64,000 nt of DNA from Lysinibacillus sp. FJAT-14745 (lineage in GTDB: Bacteria; Bacillota; Bacilli; Bacillales_A; Planococcaceae). This document shows, one piece after another, positions 25,524-34,014 of this stretch. Numbering within the stretch: position 1 is the stretch's first letter; each line of letters opens with the position of its first letter. The notes beneath the pieces were generated by a model. It was not told the origin of the DNA. It did not search any database and saw only the letters and a list, made by a program, of their open reading frames with translations. Where the stretch lies: contig NZ_LITM01000011.1 in NCBI RefSeq assembly GCF_001275675.1, positions 43,148 to 107,147 on the forward strand, read 5' to 3'. A program made the translations under genes and the position numbers.

Positions 25524-26525
25524 TCACTTCAATAAAAACCCTCTATTAAGCGGATCATCTGGACTAATTACGAATTGATGAAAACCTGTGATAAAGGCAT
25601 TCCCAGTAACTTTTGGAATAACAGCTTTAAATTCTTCAACTGTCGTCAATGAAAGTACTTCACCAGCAAATTGTCCATCCGTTATACTTTCATGAATAAA
25701 ACTTCCCCCTTCCCTTAGTACGCCACGTTCGTATAAAGTAGCTGCTCTTGCAGCAGTACCCGAACCACACGGAGATCGATCAACCTGTTTGTCAGCAAAG
25801 ATTGTGACATTTCGTAAATCAGCATTGCTGTCTTTTGGTTTATCAGAGAAAATTACACCGTAAATCCCTGTTATATCTTCATATGGATGTTTTACTTCGA
25901 TCTGACTTTCGATGTAATGTTTAATTTTGTCACCCGATACTTGCAAATCCCATAAATCTTTGTTGTTCACTTGTAGGCCAACTTTCTCACTATTAACCAC
26001 CGCATAAAAAGCACCGCCGTATGAAATATCTACATCAAATTCGTGACCATCAATGTTAATCGGGAAATCTTTTTTATAGACAAAAGAAGGAACATTTTCA
26101 AAGGAAACAGATTCTACTTTCGTTCCGCTACACTTTGCATACGCCGTTACAGGCCCACAAGGACAATCAATGATAAGTTTATCGTTTTTATCTTTTACCT
26201 CAATCATGCCTGTTTCAATAGCCATCGTCACTACCGCAATAACGCCATGACCACACATTGTACTCCAGCCCTCATTGTGCATAAACAACACACCTATGTC
26301 TGCACCTTGGGTCGCTGGTGGAGTAATGATACAACCATACATGCCATCATGACCTCTTGGCTCATACATTAGTACTTCTCGAATATGATCCAAATGTTCC
26401 ATACAATAGGCACGTCTTTCTAGCTGCGTTTCTCCTTTAATTTCTGGTAACCCCCCAGTAATTATCCGCAATGGTTCTCCTGACACATGAAGATCAATCG
26501 TAGTAAACATTTTTTTGAATTCCAT
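25524..26525 (-). CDS. Proline racemase family protein (Cys/Cys type, probable 4-hydroxyproline epimerase)
   Basis: A 333-residue protein of the proline racemase family. Both catalytic thiols are present: Cys91 in STMCGHGV and Cys253 in [12 protein letters not shown]. This pair is known for proline racemase and 4-hydroxyproline 2-epimerase, while the related trans-3-hydroxyproline dehydratases carry Thr at the second place. The start is the ATG at 26523-26525 with GGAGGG upstream; a TTG five codons earlier overlaps that site. It leads the cluster racemase, OCD, symporter, each separated by some tens to hundreds of bases. Two 17-bp palindromes lie upstream. Confidence 0.87.
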   Translation of the reverse strand: MEFKKMFTTIDLHVSGEPLRIITGGLPEIKGETQLERRAYCMEHLDHIREVLMYEPRGHDGMYGCIITPPATQGADIGVLFMHNEGWSTMCGHGVIAVVTMAIETGMIEVKDKNDKLIIDCPCGPVTAYAKCSGTKVESVSFENVPSFVYKKDFPINIDGHEFDVDISYGGAFYAVVNSEKVGLQVNNKDLWDLQVSGDKIKHYIESQIEVKHPYEDITGIYGVIFSDKPKDSNADLRNVTIFADKQVDRSPCGSGTAARAATLYERGVLREGGSFIHESITDGQFAGEVLSLTTVEEFKAVIPKVTGNAFITGFHQFVISPDDPLNRGFLLK

Positions 26526-26589
26526 AATTCTTCCCTCCAATATAATTGGTAAACTTGTAAATTAGCGAAGCTTCTATTTAACCCAAAGA

Positions 26590-26606
26590 TTTAAACAGCA
26601 CTTAAA
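26590..26606. promoter_or_regulatory. 17-bp palindrome, copy 3 (racemase promoter)
   Basis: TTTAAACA-G-CACTTAAA, about 65 bp upstream of the racemase start. The right half is identical to the other copies, the left half diverged. Confidence 0.5.
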
Positions 26607-26624
26607 TTATTGTTCAAAAAAAAA

Positions 26625-26712
26625 TTTATTGATTTCCGCTTTGATCGAGCGCTTTCTCAATCAACTTAATACATAGCATACTAACTTTTGGTGATAAATC
26701 TAATAAAAGACC
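26625..26712 (+). repeat. Dispersed repeat R1, copy 4 (short)
   Basis: TTGATTTCCGCTTTGATCGA, GCGCTTTCTCAATCAACTTA, then CTTTTGGTGATAAATCTAAT. An internally deleted R1 copy, again between two 17-bp palindromes. Confidence 0.55.
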
Positions 26713-26721
26713 AAATACAAA

Positions 26722-26738
26722 TTTAAATGCCACTTAAA
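26722..26738. promoter_or_regulatory. 17-bp palindrome, copy 4
   Basis: TTTAAATG-C-CACTTAAA, one mismatch from perfect. The remaining DNA up to 27016 is A+T-rich and holds no gene; an ACTTAAGT half-like box at about 26963 lies before the XRE gene. Confidence 0.55.
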
Positions 26739-27016
26739 TTTTTATTTAAAAAAATATGAACCTTTATAAATCTCAATTGAAATTAAGCAATGTAAAGAGT
26801 TTACATCTATTATACACCTCATTTTTGAAAATTCAATGTTTTTTGAATATTCATCACTTTGAACTCGTTTGAAATTGAGACTTTTCATCCTTCATTTTCA
26901 AATGTCCATTCACCTTTATCTCAAAAACTACAAAACCCAAAATCTTCCACAGCTTTACAAGAACTTAAGTATTTTATATACTTTATCACAATAAAACTAT
27001 ATTTGAGGTAGATAAA

Positions 27017-27565
27017 ATGGATAAAGATATAGGCATTTTAATAAAAAGACTTCGTAAGTCAAAAAAAATGACATTGAAGGAAGTCTCTGAAAAAACAGAT
27101 TTATCTATAAGCTTTTTATCTCAATTAGAACGATCTCTTTGTTCCGTTACATTACACTCCTTGCGCAAAATATCTGAAGCTCTCGATGTTAGTCCTAGTT
27201 ATTTCTTTCCCGATTCAATACAAATGGACAAAGATATGATTAGACGTGGGGCTTTTAGACAATCGGAACATACATCATCGTTTATTTATTCGGACCTTTC
27301 TGGAGATGTTTCAAATCCTATATTTGTTCCAATTTTAGTAACCTTATTGCCTGGGGACAAACGAGAAACTCCTTTTTCTCATGAAGGACAGGAATTTATT
27401 TATGTCACCGATGGAATCTTGACGATCATTCTTGATAATACAGAATATGATCTTTTCCCCGGGGATAGTATTCATATGAATTCAACTATACCCCACAACT
27501 GGTTTAATAAAACAGATAAACCTACAAATTTTATATTTGTTTCTTCAACTTCCATCAAAGTCTAA
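27017..27565 (+). CDS. XRE family regulator with cupin sensor domain
   Basis: A 182-residue regulator. Residues 5-60 form an XRE helix-turn-helix (IKRLRKSKKMTLKEVSEKTD, then SISFLSQLERS), and residues 105-180 form a small cupin beta-barrel (FSHEGQEFIYVTDGILTIIL, HMNSTIPHNWFN) that would bind an effector or metal. Such XRE-cupin proteins often control amino-acid or amine catabolism. It is divergent from the racemase cluster and the most plausible binder of the 17-bp palindromes. Ends at a terminator 150 bases downstream. Confidence 0.87.
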   Translation: MDKDIGILIKRLRKSKKMTLKEVSEKTDLSISFLSQLERSLCSVTLHSLRKISEALDVSPSYFFPDSIQMDKDMIRRGAFRQSEHTSSFIYSDLSGDVSNPIFVPILVTLLPGDKRETPFSHEGQEFIYVTDGILTIILDNTEYDLFPGDSIHMNSTIPHNWFNKTDKPTNFIFVSSTSIKV

Positions 27566-27710
27566 AATAATACCATAAATCCTCTAACTGACGCATAGCT
27601 TCATATCCGTGTAGATCTATGCCCACCCATAGAAATTTTGGATAAATTATTATTTTGGCAAAACTTAATAGATGGCAAGAGTCCATTATTCACCTCTTTT
27701 AATGAAACAA

Positions 27711-27750
27711 GCCGTAGCCTATATTGAAATGAAAGGCTACTGGCTTTTTT
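27711..27750 (+). terminator. Terminator after the XRE-cupin gene
   Basis: Arms GCCGTAGCCT and AGGCTACTGGC followed by six T. Confidence 0.75.
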
Positions 27751-27788
27751 GTCTTTTTGATTTATCGGAATATTTCTAAAAAGAACGC

Positions 27789-27818
27789 TTTACTAAAAAT
27801 ACAAACATATGCTACACT
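27789..27818 (+). promoter_or_regulatory. Possible promoter of the T-box leader
   Basis: TTTACT (27789-27794) and TACACT (27813-27818) separated by 18 bp lie just before the leader RNA. Both are imperfect matches to the consensus. Confidence 0.35.
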
Positions 27819-27825
27819 ATCGAAA

Positions 27826-28117
27826 ATACATTGAAGAGAAGAGTAAATAAGGCTGTTCTTCCCAGAGAGCTCGGGTTGCTGAAAACGAGTAAGAACGAAT
27901 TATTGAAACAAGCCTCGGAGTAGCGCATTGGATTTCTGTTTGAATGATGGTGCGACGGGAACTCCCGTTACAGAGTAACAGTATAAGCATAAGTATTTAT
28001 GCCGTACTGAAAAGGCTATTATGGCGACATAATAGTGAACTAGGGTGGCACCACGTGAATATAAATTCCACAATCTCGTCCCTAAGACAAAACGTCTTGG
28101 GGGTGGGATTTTTTTGT
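27826..28117 (+). promoter_or_regulatory. T-box leader (tRNA-sensing riboswitch) of the MFS gene
   Basis: The T-box sequence AGGGTGGCACCACG is at 28042-28055. Stem I is recognisable: AGTA at 27842-27845, the helix GTTCTT/AAGAAC, the AGAGAG bulge (27863-27868), the CTCG/CGAG tip with GGTTGCTG, and GGAGTAG at its base. The intrinsic terminator (28073-28117) pairs 16 bases on each side, then T. The specifier region reads GAAACAAG (27905-27912), allowing ACA (Thr) or AAC (Asn). The variable T-box base is C (28049), which would pair with a G discriminator, as in tRNA-Asn; so I lean to asparagine. Uncharged tRNA would allow read-through into the transporter gene. Confidence 0.92.
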
Positions 28118-28153
28118 TTTAGTTACTTGTCATAACTACAAGGAGGGATTTAT

Positions 28154-29401
28154 ATGAGCATGAGTAAATTATTAGAAGCGTGGCGTTATCCAGCAATATT
28201 ATTGTTTAGTATTGGTGTTTCCAGCGTTGGAAGCTGGATATATTTTATAGCGTTAAATCTTATCGTCTTAAACCTTACAGGGTCAGCTATAGCTGTGTCC
28301 GGATTGTATATTGTTAGAGCGTCATCTACCCTTTTCTCCAGTTTTTGGTCAGGTAGTATGATAGATCGTTTAAATAAAAAATATCTCATGATTGTTCTCA
28401 ATCTTTTCGAATCTTTACTAATTGTCATACTACCTTTCTTCTCTACGTTGACTTGGATATATTTCATGGTCTTTGTGATCACAATGGCTAGTTCTATGTA
28501 TCATCCAACTTCCATGACTTACATTACGAAATTAATACCCACTGAACAAAGAAAACGTTTTAACGCCCTTCGAAGCTTACTTGATTCTGGCGCATTCGTA
28601 ACCGGCCCAGCCATTGCAGGACTGCTGTTTACGATTGGAACGCCAACTATGGCAATTTACTTGAATGCCATTGCACTATTTTTATCAGCCTGTATTACAT
28701 TAGGGATGCCTAATGTTGAAGCCCATCAACAGCTGGCTAGTAAAGCAGATGAGAAAATTCCCTACAAGGTATTACTCAATGATTGGAAGCTCGTTATTAG
28801 ATTTAGCCTTAAAAATCCCTATATTATGATGATCTATTTATTATTTAGTGCGATGCTTGTCATGATGACAGCGACAGATTCTTTAGAGGCTGCCTTTGCT
28901 ACCCAAGTACTTTCACTATCCGAAGGTGAATACGGTGTTTTAGTGAGCATAGCAGGTGCTGGAATATTAGTTGGTTCTTTAATGAATACAGCCATCGTTG
29001 AAAAAGTGCCGACTGCTTGGTTAATAGGAATGGGTTCGTTAATAACAGCATTAGGCTATTTAACTTTCACATCCTCTTACACATTTCTTATCGCTTCTTT
29101 AGGATGCTTTATTTTGTCCTTTGCAATGGCATTTGCCAATACCGGCTTCCATACTTTTTATCAAAGCAATATTCCTGTCGATAGCATGGGGAGAATAGGA
29201 AGTATTTATGGCTTTGTAGAAGCCTTATTCATTATTATCATAACCGCTATCTTTGGGATTGCAGCTGAAATTATATCTATTCGATATGTTATTGTACCTG
29301 CAGCCATCATCATGTTTGTATTAGCAACGATACTGCTAATTTTTAATGTTCAACCTTCAAAGGCCAGATTTTATAGAAATATTTCTGAACTCAATGAGTA
29401 G
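28154..29401 (+). CDS. MFS transporter under T-box control
   Basis: A 415-residue, 12-segment major facilitator protein, resembling the MFS_3/DHA3-like efflux group more than classical amino-acid uptake systems. The loop 2-3 signature is SGSMIDRLNKKYLM, the usual GxLaDRxxrr place. The T-box leader immediately upstream shows that its expression answers to charging of a tRNA, so it should carry an amino acid, a precursor or a tRNA-synthetase-directed compound (inference). ATG at 28154 with AAGGAGGG 6 bases upstream. The gene stands alone. Confidence 0.83.
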   Translation: MSMSKLLEAWRYPAILLFSIGVSSVGSWIYFIALNLIVLNLTGSAIAVSGLYIVRASSTLFSSFWSGSMIDRLNKKYLMIVLNLFESLLIVILPFFSTLTWIYFMVFVITMASSMYHPTSMTYITKLIPTEQRKRFNALRSLLDSGAFVTGPAIAGLLFTIGTPTMAIYLNAIALFLSACITLGMPNVEAHQQLASKADEKIPYKVLLNDWKLVIRFSLKNPYIMMIYLLFSAMLVMMTATDSLEAAFATQVLSLSEGEYGVLVSIAGAGILVGSLMNTAIVEKVPTAWLIGMGSLITALGYLTFTSSYTFLIASLGCFILSFAMAFANTGFHTFYQSNIPVDSMGRIGSIYGFVEALFIIIITAIFGIAAEIISIRYVIVPAAIIMFVLATILLIFNVQPSKARFYRNISELNE

Positions 29402-29448
29402 AAGAAATTTTGATGTTGTTGCTTCACTTTCGAAAGCAATAGCGATAT

Positions 29449-29483
29449 AAAAATAGTAGCACCTCCTATTAATGAGGTGCTAC
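29449..29483 (-). terminator. Hairpin beyond array C
   Basis: Perfect 10-base arms GTAGCACCTC and GAGGTGCTAC around 8 bases. On the minus strand it is followed by TATTTTTATA, so it would stop leftward transcription emerging from array C; on the plus strand it might protect the MFS mRNA end. Confidence 0.55.
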
Positions 29484-29557
29484 GTAAAATGTTGGGATAA
29501 GACATAATGATGTTCTACTGTTGTATCGATAGCTCTGTTTGTCGCTTCGGCAATTCG

Positions 29558-29994
29558 TTCCGCCGCTTTGTCGGGGCTATCCACGATTCTCGGGGTTCTA
29601 TCCACGACTTTAATGATTCTATCCGTCGCTTCGGCTTTTCTTTCCGTCGCTTTGACTGTTCTTTCCGTCGCTCTGGCTCTTCTTTCCGTCGCTTTGTCTG
29701 TTTCTTCCGTCGCTCTGATTCCTTTCCGTCGCTTCGGCTTTTCTTTCCGTCGCTTTGACTGTTCCTTCCGTCGCTCTGGCTCTTCCTTCCGTCGCCCTGA
29801 TTTCTTTCCGTCGCTTTGACTGTTCTTTCCGTCGCTTTGACTTTTCCTTCCGTCACTTCGGTTCTTCTTTCCGTCGCTTTGTCTGTTTCTTCCGTCGCTC
29901 TGGCTCTTCTTTCCGTCGCTTCGGCTTTTCCTTCCGTCGCTCTGGCTCTTCCTTCCGTCACTCTGGCTCTGTTTTCCGTCGCAATTAAATCGTA
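29558..29994. repeat. 21-bp tandem array C (about 21 units)
   Basis: About 21 units with the core TTCCGTCGCT then TTGACTGTTCT-like or CTGGCTCTTCT-like tails. Eighteen intervals are 21 bp and two are 19 bp (705 to 724, and 787 to 806, in the 29-kb range). The first units (29579, 29600) are diverged to ATCCACGA. The two strands are open in several frames only because the period is a multiple of three. It lies between convergent genes (MFS and ndh) and between two hairpins. Confidence 0.9.
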
Positions 29995-30012
29995 TGTTCT
30001 CCCTAACAAAAC

Positions 30013-30053
30013 AAAAAAGGCATGAATTCAATATTACTATTGATTCATGCCTT
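30013..30053 (-). terminator. Terminator of yjlC-ndh
   Basis: Arms AAGGCATGAATTCAAT and ATTGATTCATGCCTT; the minus strand continues TTTTTTGTTTTG. Confidence 0.8.
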
Positions 30054-30060
30054 GAAAATA

Positions 30061-31245
30061 TTAGTATGCTAAGCCGAATAGCGCTTTGATATGTGTAAGA
30101 TAGCGAATGTTAGACGCTTCTTTCATAAGTGTTGCAGGAAGACCTTTAAGTTCTGTGTTGCTAGCACCAATTGTAGCAACAGCGTCTTTGCGGCCTAAGC
30201 TTGCAAGTGTACCAGAGTTAATCGCTGAGAATGACTTCATCTCTTGGTTTTTGTATTGTGCGAATAAGTTGTAGCCAGCGCACTCACCCATTTGCCATGC
30301 AACTTGAGCAGTTGGTGCGTATAGTGGACGACCACCATCAGCTGGTAATGCTACAGATGCATCTCCAATTACGAATACATCATTGTGAGATGTAGATTGT
30401 AAGAACTCATTAATCGTAGCTTTACCACGGTCTGCTGCAAGACCAGACTCGCCTACGATTGGAAGTGGAGCTACCCCGCCTGTCCAAATAAGTGTATTAG
30501 CAACGATTGGTTCACGATCTTTAAGAGAAATGACATTACCATCAACGCCTGTTACAGGAGTACCTGTAATGAATTCAACGCCTCGTTTTGTTAAGCTTTC
30601 AGTAGCACGTTGGATAAGTGCATCTGGAAGTACTGGTAAGATTTTTGGACCAGCTTCAACAAGTTTGATTTTAAGATCAGCGAAGTTAACACCGTGTTTT
30701 GCTGCGATTTTCGGGAAGTTGTCCACGATTTCACCAACAAGCTCTACACCTGTTAAACCGCCACCACCGATAACGATTGTTGCATCTGCTTCGTCTTTTG
30801 ATTGTGCATATGCTTTAATACGGTCTTCGATGTGTTTGTTAATTTTGTTTGCTTCGTTCACTGATTTAAGTACCATTGAGTTTTCTTCTAATCCAGGGAT
30901 ACCGAAGAATCCAGTTTGGCTACCTAAAGATACTACTAAAGTATCGTAATTTAATGTATAACCATTGTCTAGGTCCACTTTTTTATTGTCTACATTGAAT
31001 TTTGTTACTTTAGCAATTTGTAAATCGATATCTAAACCTTTAAAGATTTTTTTAAGTGGTAAAGCAACAGCACCTTCAGCAATAGTACCACCAGCTAAAC
31101 GGTGAAGTTCAGTGATGATTTGGTGTGTTGGGAATTGGTTAACTACAGTAATTTTAGCTTCATCAGCTGATAGATACTTGCGTGCTGTTAATGCAGTTAA
31201 AACGCCAGCGTAACCAGCACCTAAGATGACGATTTCTTTTGACAT
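30061..31245 (-). CDS. ndh: Type II NADH dehydrogenase
   Basis: A 394-residue flavoprotein (NDH-2) that passes electrons from NADH to menaquinone without proton pumping, on the inner face of the membrane. The FAD-binding motif ILGAGYAGVLTAL is at residues 7-19, the NADH-binding motif VIGGGGLTGVELVGE about residue 165, and the FAD-closing VFVIGDAS about residue 300. It follows the yjlC-like gene by 55 bases, the same order as B. subtilis yjlC-ndh (yjlD). In that species the redox sensor Rex controls the operon; I found only a weak Rex-like site. Confidence 0.9.
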   Translation of the reverse strand: MSKEIVILGAGYAGVLTALTARKYLSADEAKITVVNQFPTHQIITELHRLAGGTIAEGAVALPLKKIFKGLDIDLQIAKVTKFNVDNKKVDLDNGYTLNYDTLVVSLGSQTGFFGIPGLEENSMVLKSVNEANKINKHIEDRIKAYAQSKDEADATIVIGGGGLTGVELVGEIVDNFPKIAAKHGVNFADLKIKLVEAGPKILPVLPDALIQRATESLTKRGVEFITGTPVTGVDGNVISLKDREPIVANTLIWTGGVAPLPIVGESGLAADRGKATINEFLQSTSHNDVFVIGDASVALPADGGRPLYAPTAQVAWQMGECAGYNLFAQYKNQEMKSFSAINSGTLASLGRKDAVATIGASNTELKGLPATLMKEASNIRYLTHIKALFGLAY

Positions 31246-31300
31246 GATTAATTAATCCTCCGTCCTTACGAATTGAATGTATCTCGAGTCGAGTCTAGTC

Positions 31301-31729
31301 TTATCTAGCTTTACGTTCAGCGCTTACTTGTAAGAAAGCATTAACAAAACGGAAAACACCTTGAACTTGTGGGTCTTTTAACATTTTCATAAGACCGAAT
31401 AAACCAATTACTTCTTGGCTTTCAGAAGCACGGTCTTTCGCTTCAATTGCAGTAGCTGCAAGGTTTTTAGCTGAGCCTACTACCGGGCCTGCCATTTCCG
31501 TTACCGCACCAACAGTATCATTTTTCAGTACTTCGTCAGTTGCAACAGCTTGAGCAAACTCATATGATTTTGTTAATAACGTCATCATTTCAGTTAACTT
31601 AGGTAATTGTTCAACTAAAGTTGTAAGTGATTCCTGAACCTCAGGCTTTAATAATTGATCTAGCACATCCAATTGTTCTTGACTCACAGTTAATTGTTCA
31701 GACTGTGTTTGGTTATTCGTTTCTGACAT
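31301..31729 (-). CDS. yjlC: DUF1641 family protein YjlC
   Basis: A 142-residue soluble protein of the DUF1641 family, with an N-terminal Gln/Thr-rich tail and a helical repeat region (LDQLLKPEVQESLTTLVEQL, then IGLFGLMKMLKDPQVQGVFR). The DPxVQ helix at the end is typical. Its role is unknown; it is co-transcribed with ndh, and relatives accompany formate dehydrogenase or sulfide:quinone oxidoreductase genes, so a link to quinone-coupled flavoproteins is likely. ATG with AAAGGAGAG upstream. Confidence 0.85.
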   Translation of the reverse strand: MSETNNQTQSEQLTVSQEQLDVLDQLLKPEVQESLTTLVEQLPKLTEMMTLLTKSYEFAQAVATDEVLKNDTVGAVTEMAGPVVGSAKNLAATAIEAKDRASESQEVIGLFGLMKMLKDPQVQGVFRFVNAFLQVSAERKAR

Positions 31730-32290
31730 TTTGAACTCTCCTTTGCCATCACTATTACTATTTTAATTTTATTGCTTCCATGTAAAAAAGACTATTAAGG
31801 CACTTCTTAACAGTCGTTACAGCGCGTATATCTTACAAATCACCAGTCTCAAGAGCTGGATAGCAATTCGTATAATTTGTTATTACAATGTAAACTTTAT
31901 TTTGCAAAAAGTGCATCATAATTCCATCCTATCTTGTCTTGGTGACTTTACAACCTCCATTATAAGGTTGTTTGTACATTATTTCAATGAGCTAAATCAC
32001 AATTTCGACAATCTTTTCAAAATTCATTGATTTTGACAACTATATATCGTATTTAAGCTTGCTCTTTGTCCCAACTGTTAAAAAATGCAATATTTCCGAC
32101 CTCAAATTTTCAAAATTTCTCTGTAAAACATTTGATTTTCAATAATATTTGGTCTATTTAAACTTCCCCTCAATTGTCCGTGTAATACTAAATAAAAAAG
32201 TATATTTTTAAAAAGTTATCGCCTAACTTTTCAAGTTTATCGACAACTAATTACGATTTATTACCCAAATTACCTCATTTATCGATTATC
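31730..32290. other. Long intergenic region upstream of yjlC
   Basis: About 560 bp, A+T-rich, without a gene on either strand that I can support. At 31986-32003 TGAGCTAAATCACAA resembles half of a Rex operator (TCACAA is intact, the left half has three of six bases). The rest shows no repeat or RNA structure I recognise. Confidence 0.35.
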
Positions 32291-32327
32291 AAAAAAACCT
32301 GTTAGTAGAAAAATTCCACTAACAGGT
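32291..32327 (-). terminator. Terminator of the DHA2 exporter gene
   Basis: Arms ACCTGTTAGT and ACTAACAGGT, then T run on the minus strand. Confidence 0.8.
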
Positions 32328-32341
32328 CTAAACATCAAAAA

Positions 32342-33856
32342 TTATTTAGTTGGTTTTTTCAAATCCATAGAAGCCGCTGAGCTTTCAATTTTTACGCGTT
32401 TTAGGAAGAACGCAAGCACAAGTGCAAGAACTGTAATACAAGCTGCAATGAAGAATGAGTGTGTAATACCATCTAATAAAGCATTTTGCATAATGTGATC
32501 CTGCATTTGTTGCATTTGCTCCGGCGTTGGTGCAACACCTGATTGCGCTGCATTCACTTTTGCTTCTGCAATTAAATCTTTAGCTGTCGCTTTTGTACGG
32601 TTATTCATGAACGTTACCATCACAGCACTACCAATCGCCCCTGCCACTTGCTGTACAGTATTGTTAATAGCTGTACCATGTGGGTTCATCATTTGTGGTA
32701 ATTGATTTAAACCGTTTGTCATAATCGGCATCATAACCATTGATAAACCAAACATACGAATTGTGTACAATGACACAATAAATGTATAGCTTGAGTCTAT
32801 TTCTAACTTTGATAAACCGAATGTCGCAATTGTTGTAATCGTTAAACCGATGATCGCTAGTATACGCGGTCCAAATTTATCAAACATCTTCCCTGTAATT
32901 GGCGACATAATCCCCATTACAAGTGCCCCTGGAAGCATCATTAAGCCCGCTTTAAATGGATCAATTCCTCGAATCGATTGTACATATGCAGGAGTTAAAA
33001 TCATCCCAGAGAACATAGCCATTGATACGATAACCGAGATAGCTGACCCCAACGCAAACATTGGATATTTGTAAATACGTAATTCTAGTAAAGGCTGATC
33101 CATACGTAGTTGTTTAAATATGAAGATAATTAAAGCAAGAAGACCTGCTGAAATTGTGCCATATACCCAAGGACTTGACCAGCCCTTATCCCCTGCAGTA
33201 CTGAAACCATATAGAATACCACCGAATGCTATTGTTGATAATAGTACTGATGGGAAATCTAAATGAACTTCACGTGTCTCCATTACGTTTTTTAATTTCC
33301 AAATACCAAATAATAAACTAATTACAGCAAACGGAATAATCATTTGGAATAGCATACGCCAATCATGATGCTCAACAATATATCCTGATAACGTTGGACC
33401 GATCGCCGGTGCTGAAATCATGACTAAACCAAAAATCCCCATTGCTGCCCCACGTTTTTCTTTTGGGAAGCTAATTAACATTACATTCATTAAAAGCGGT
33501 GACATACTTGAAGCACCTGCTGCTTGCACCATACGACCAGCAAGTAACGTACTGAAGTTAGGTGCAAAGCCAGCCATAATTGTACCGATTGTAAAGACTG
33601 ACATCGCTGTAATAAATAAATGTCTATTTTTAAAGCGCGTTACAAAGAATGCTGAAGCAGGTACTAAAATCCCACTTACAAGCATGTAGCCTGTTGATAG
33701 CCATTGTACCGTTGAATATGTTATCCCAAAATCTTTCATGATTGTTGGTAATGCAACATTTAACAATGTGTTATTTAAAAAAGCAACAAAAGCACCCACA
33801 AATAAAATACCAATCATACCATAGGGTGGCTTTTGCAATATTTGCCCACTATTCAT
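32342..33856 (-). CDS. DHA2 family multidrug MFS exporter (EmrB/QacA-like)
   Basis: A 504-residue transporter with 14 predicted segments. DHA2 hallmarks are NVALPTIMKDFGIT in segment 1, WLSTGYMLVSGILVPASAFF, the motif C region GLVMISAPAIGPTLSGYIVE in segment 5, and a long C-terminal tail. It would expel lipophilic drugs by proton exchange. It is divergent from a TetR-type regulator gene 158 bp away, the usual pairing for repressor-controlled drug exporters. Extra hydrophilic insertion between the last segments (KDLIAEAKVNAAQSGVAPTP) is common in EmrB-like members. Confidence 0.9.
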   Translation of the reverse strand: MNSGQILQKPPYGMIGILFVGAFVAFLNNTLLNVALPTIMKDFGITYSTVQWLSTGYMLVSGILVPASAFFVTRFKNRHLFITAMSVFTIGTIMAGFAPNFSTLLAGRMVQAAGASSMSPLLMNVMLISFPKEKRGAAMGIFGLVMISAPAIGPTLSGYIVEHHDWRMLFQMIIPFAVISLLFGIWKLKNVMETREVHLDFPSVLLSTIAFGGILYGFSTAGDKGWSSPWVYGTISAGLLALIIFIFKQLRMDQPLLELRIYKYPMFALGSAISVIVSMAMFSGMILTPAYVQSIRGIDPFKAGLMMLPGALVMGIMSPITGKMFDKFGPRILAIIGLTITTIATFGLSKLEIDSSYTFIVSLYTIRMFGLSMVMMPIMTNGLNQLPQMMNPHGTAINNTVQQVAGAIGSAVMVTFMNNRTKATAKDLIAEAKVNAAQSGVAPTPEQMQQMQDHIMQNALLDGITHSFFIAACITVLALVLAFFLKRVKIESSAASMDLKKPTK

Positions 33857-33945
33857 TTATACCCCTCAATTCTTTCTTGTTTTTTTCGATAAAACTTATT
33901 TTATACTCGCAGTCTACTTTTTTCAACAATTAAGATTAAAAATTT

Positions 33946-33973
33946 TTAAAACGTTGATATATAGGCGTTTTTA
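33946..33973. promoter_or_regulatory. Inverted repeat, candidate TetR operator
   Basis: TTAAAACG and CGTTTTTA are separated by 12 bp in the divergent promoter region between the DHA2 and TetR genes. Binding by the TetR protein is inference. Confidence 0.4.
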
Positions 33974-34014
33974 ATGTAGAATAAGAGTATAATATTTTAA
34001 AAAAAGGTGAGGTT

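Noticed and set aside
29558-29994. CRISPR array
   Set aside because: Units of 21 bp have a 10-12-bp core and no unique spacers of normal length, and no cas genes lie nearby.
29480-30031. Long open frames through array C on both strands (up to about 180 codons, Arg/Lys/Glu/Thr-rich)
   Set aside because: Several frames are open on both strands at once, a result of a 21-bp period divisible by three. No domain and no convincing ribosome site.
31986-32003. Rex operator for yjlC-ndh
   Set aside because: Only one half-site is intact and it lies about 260 bp from the gene; mentioned as weak only.
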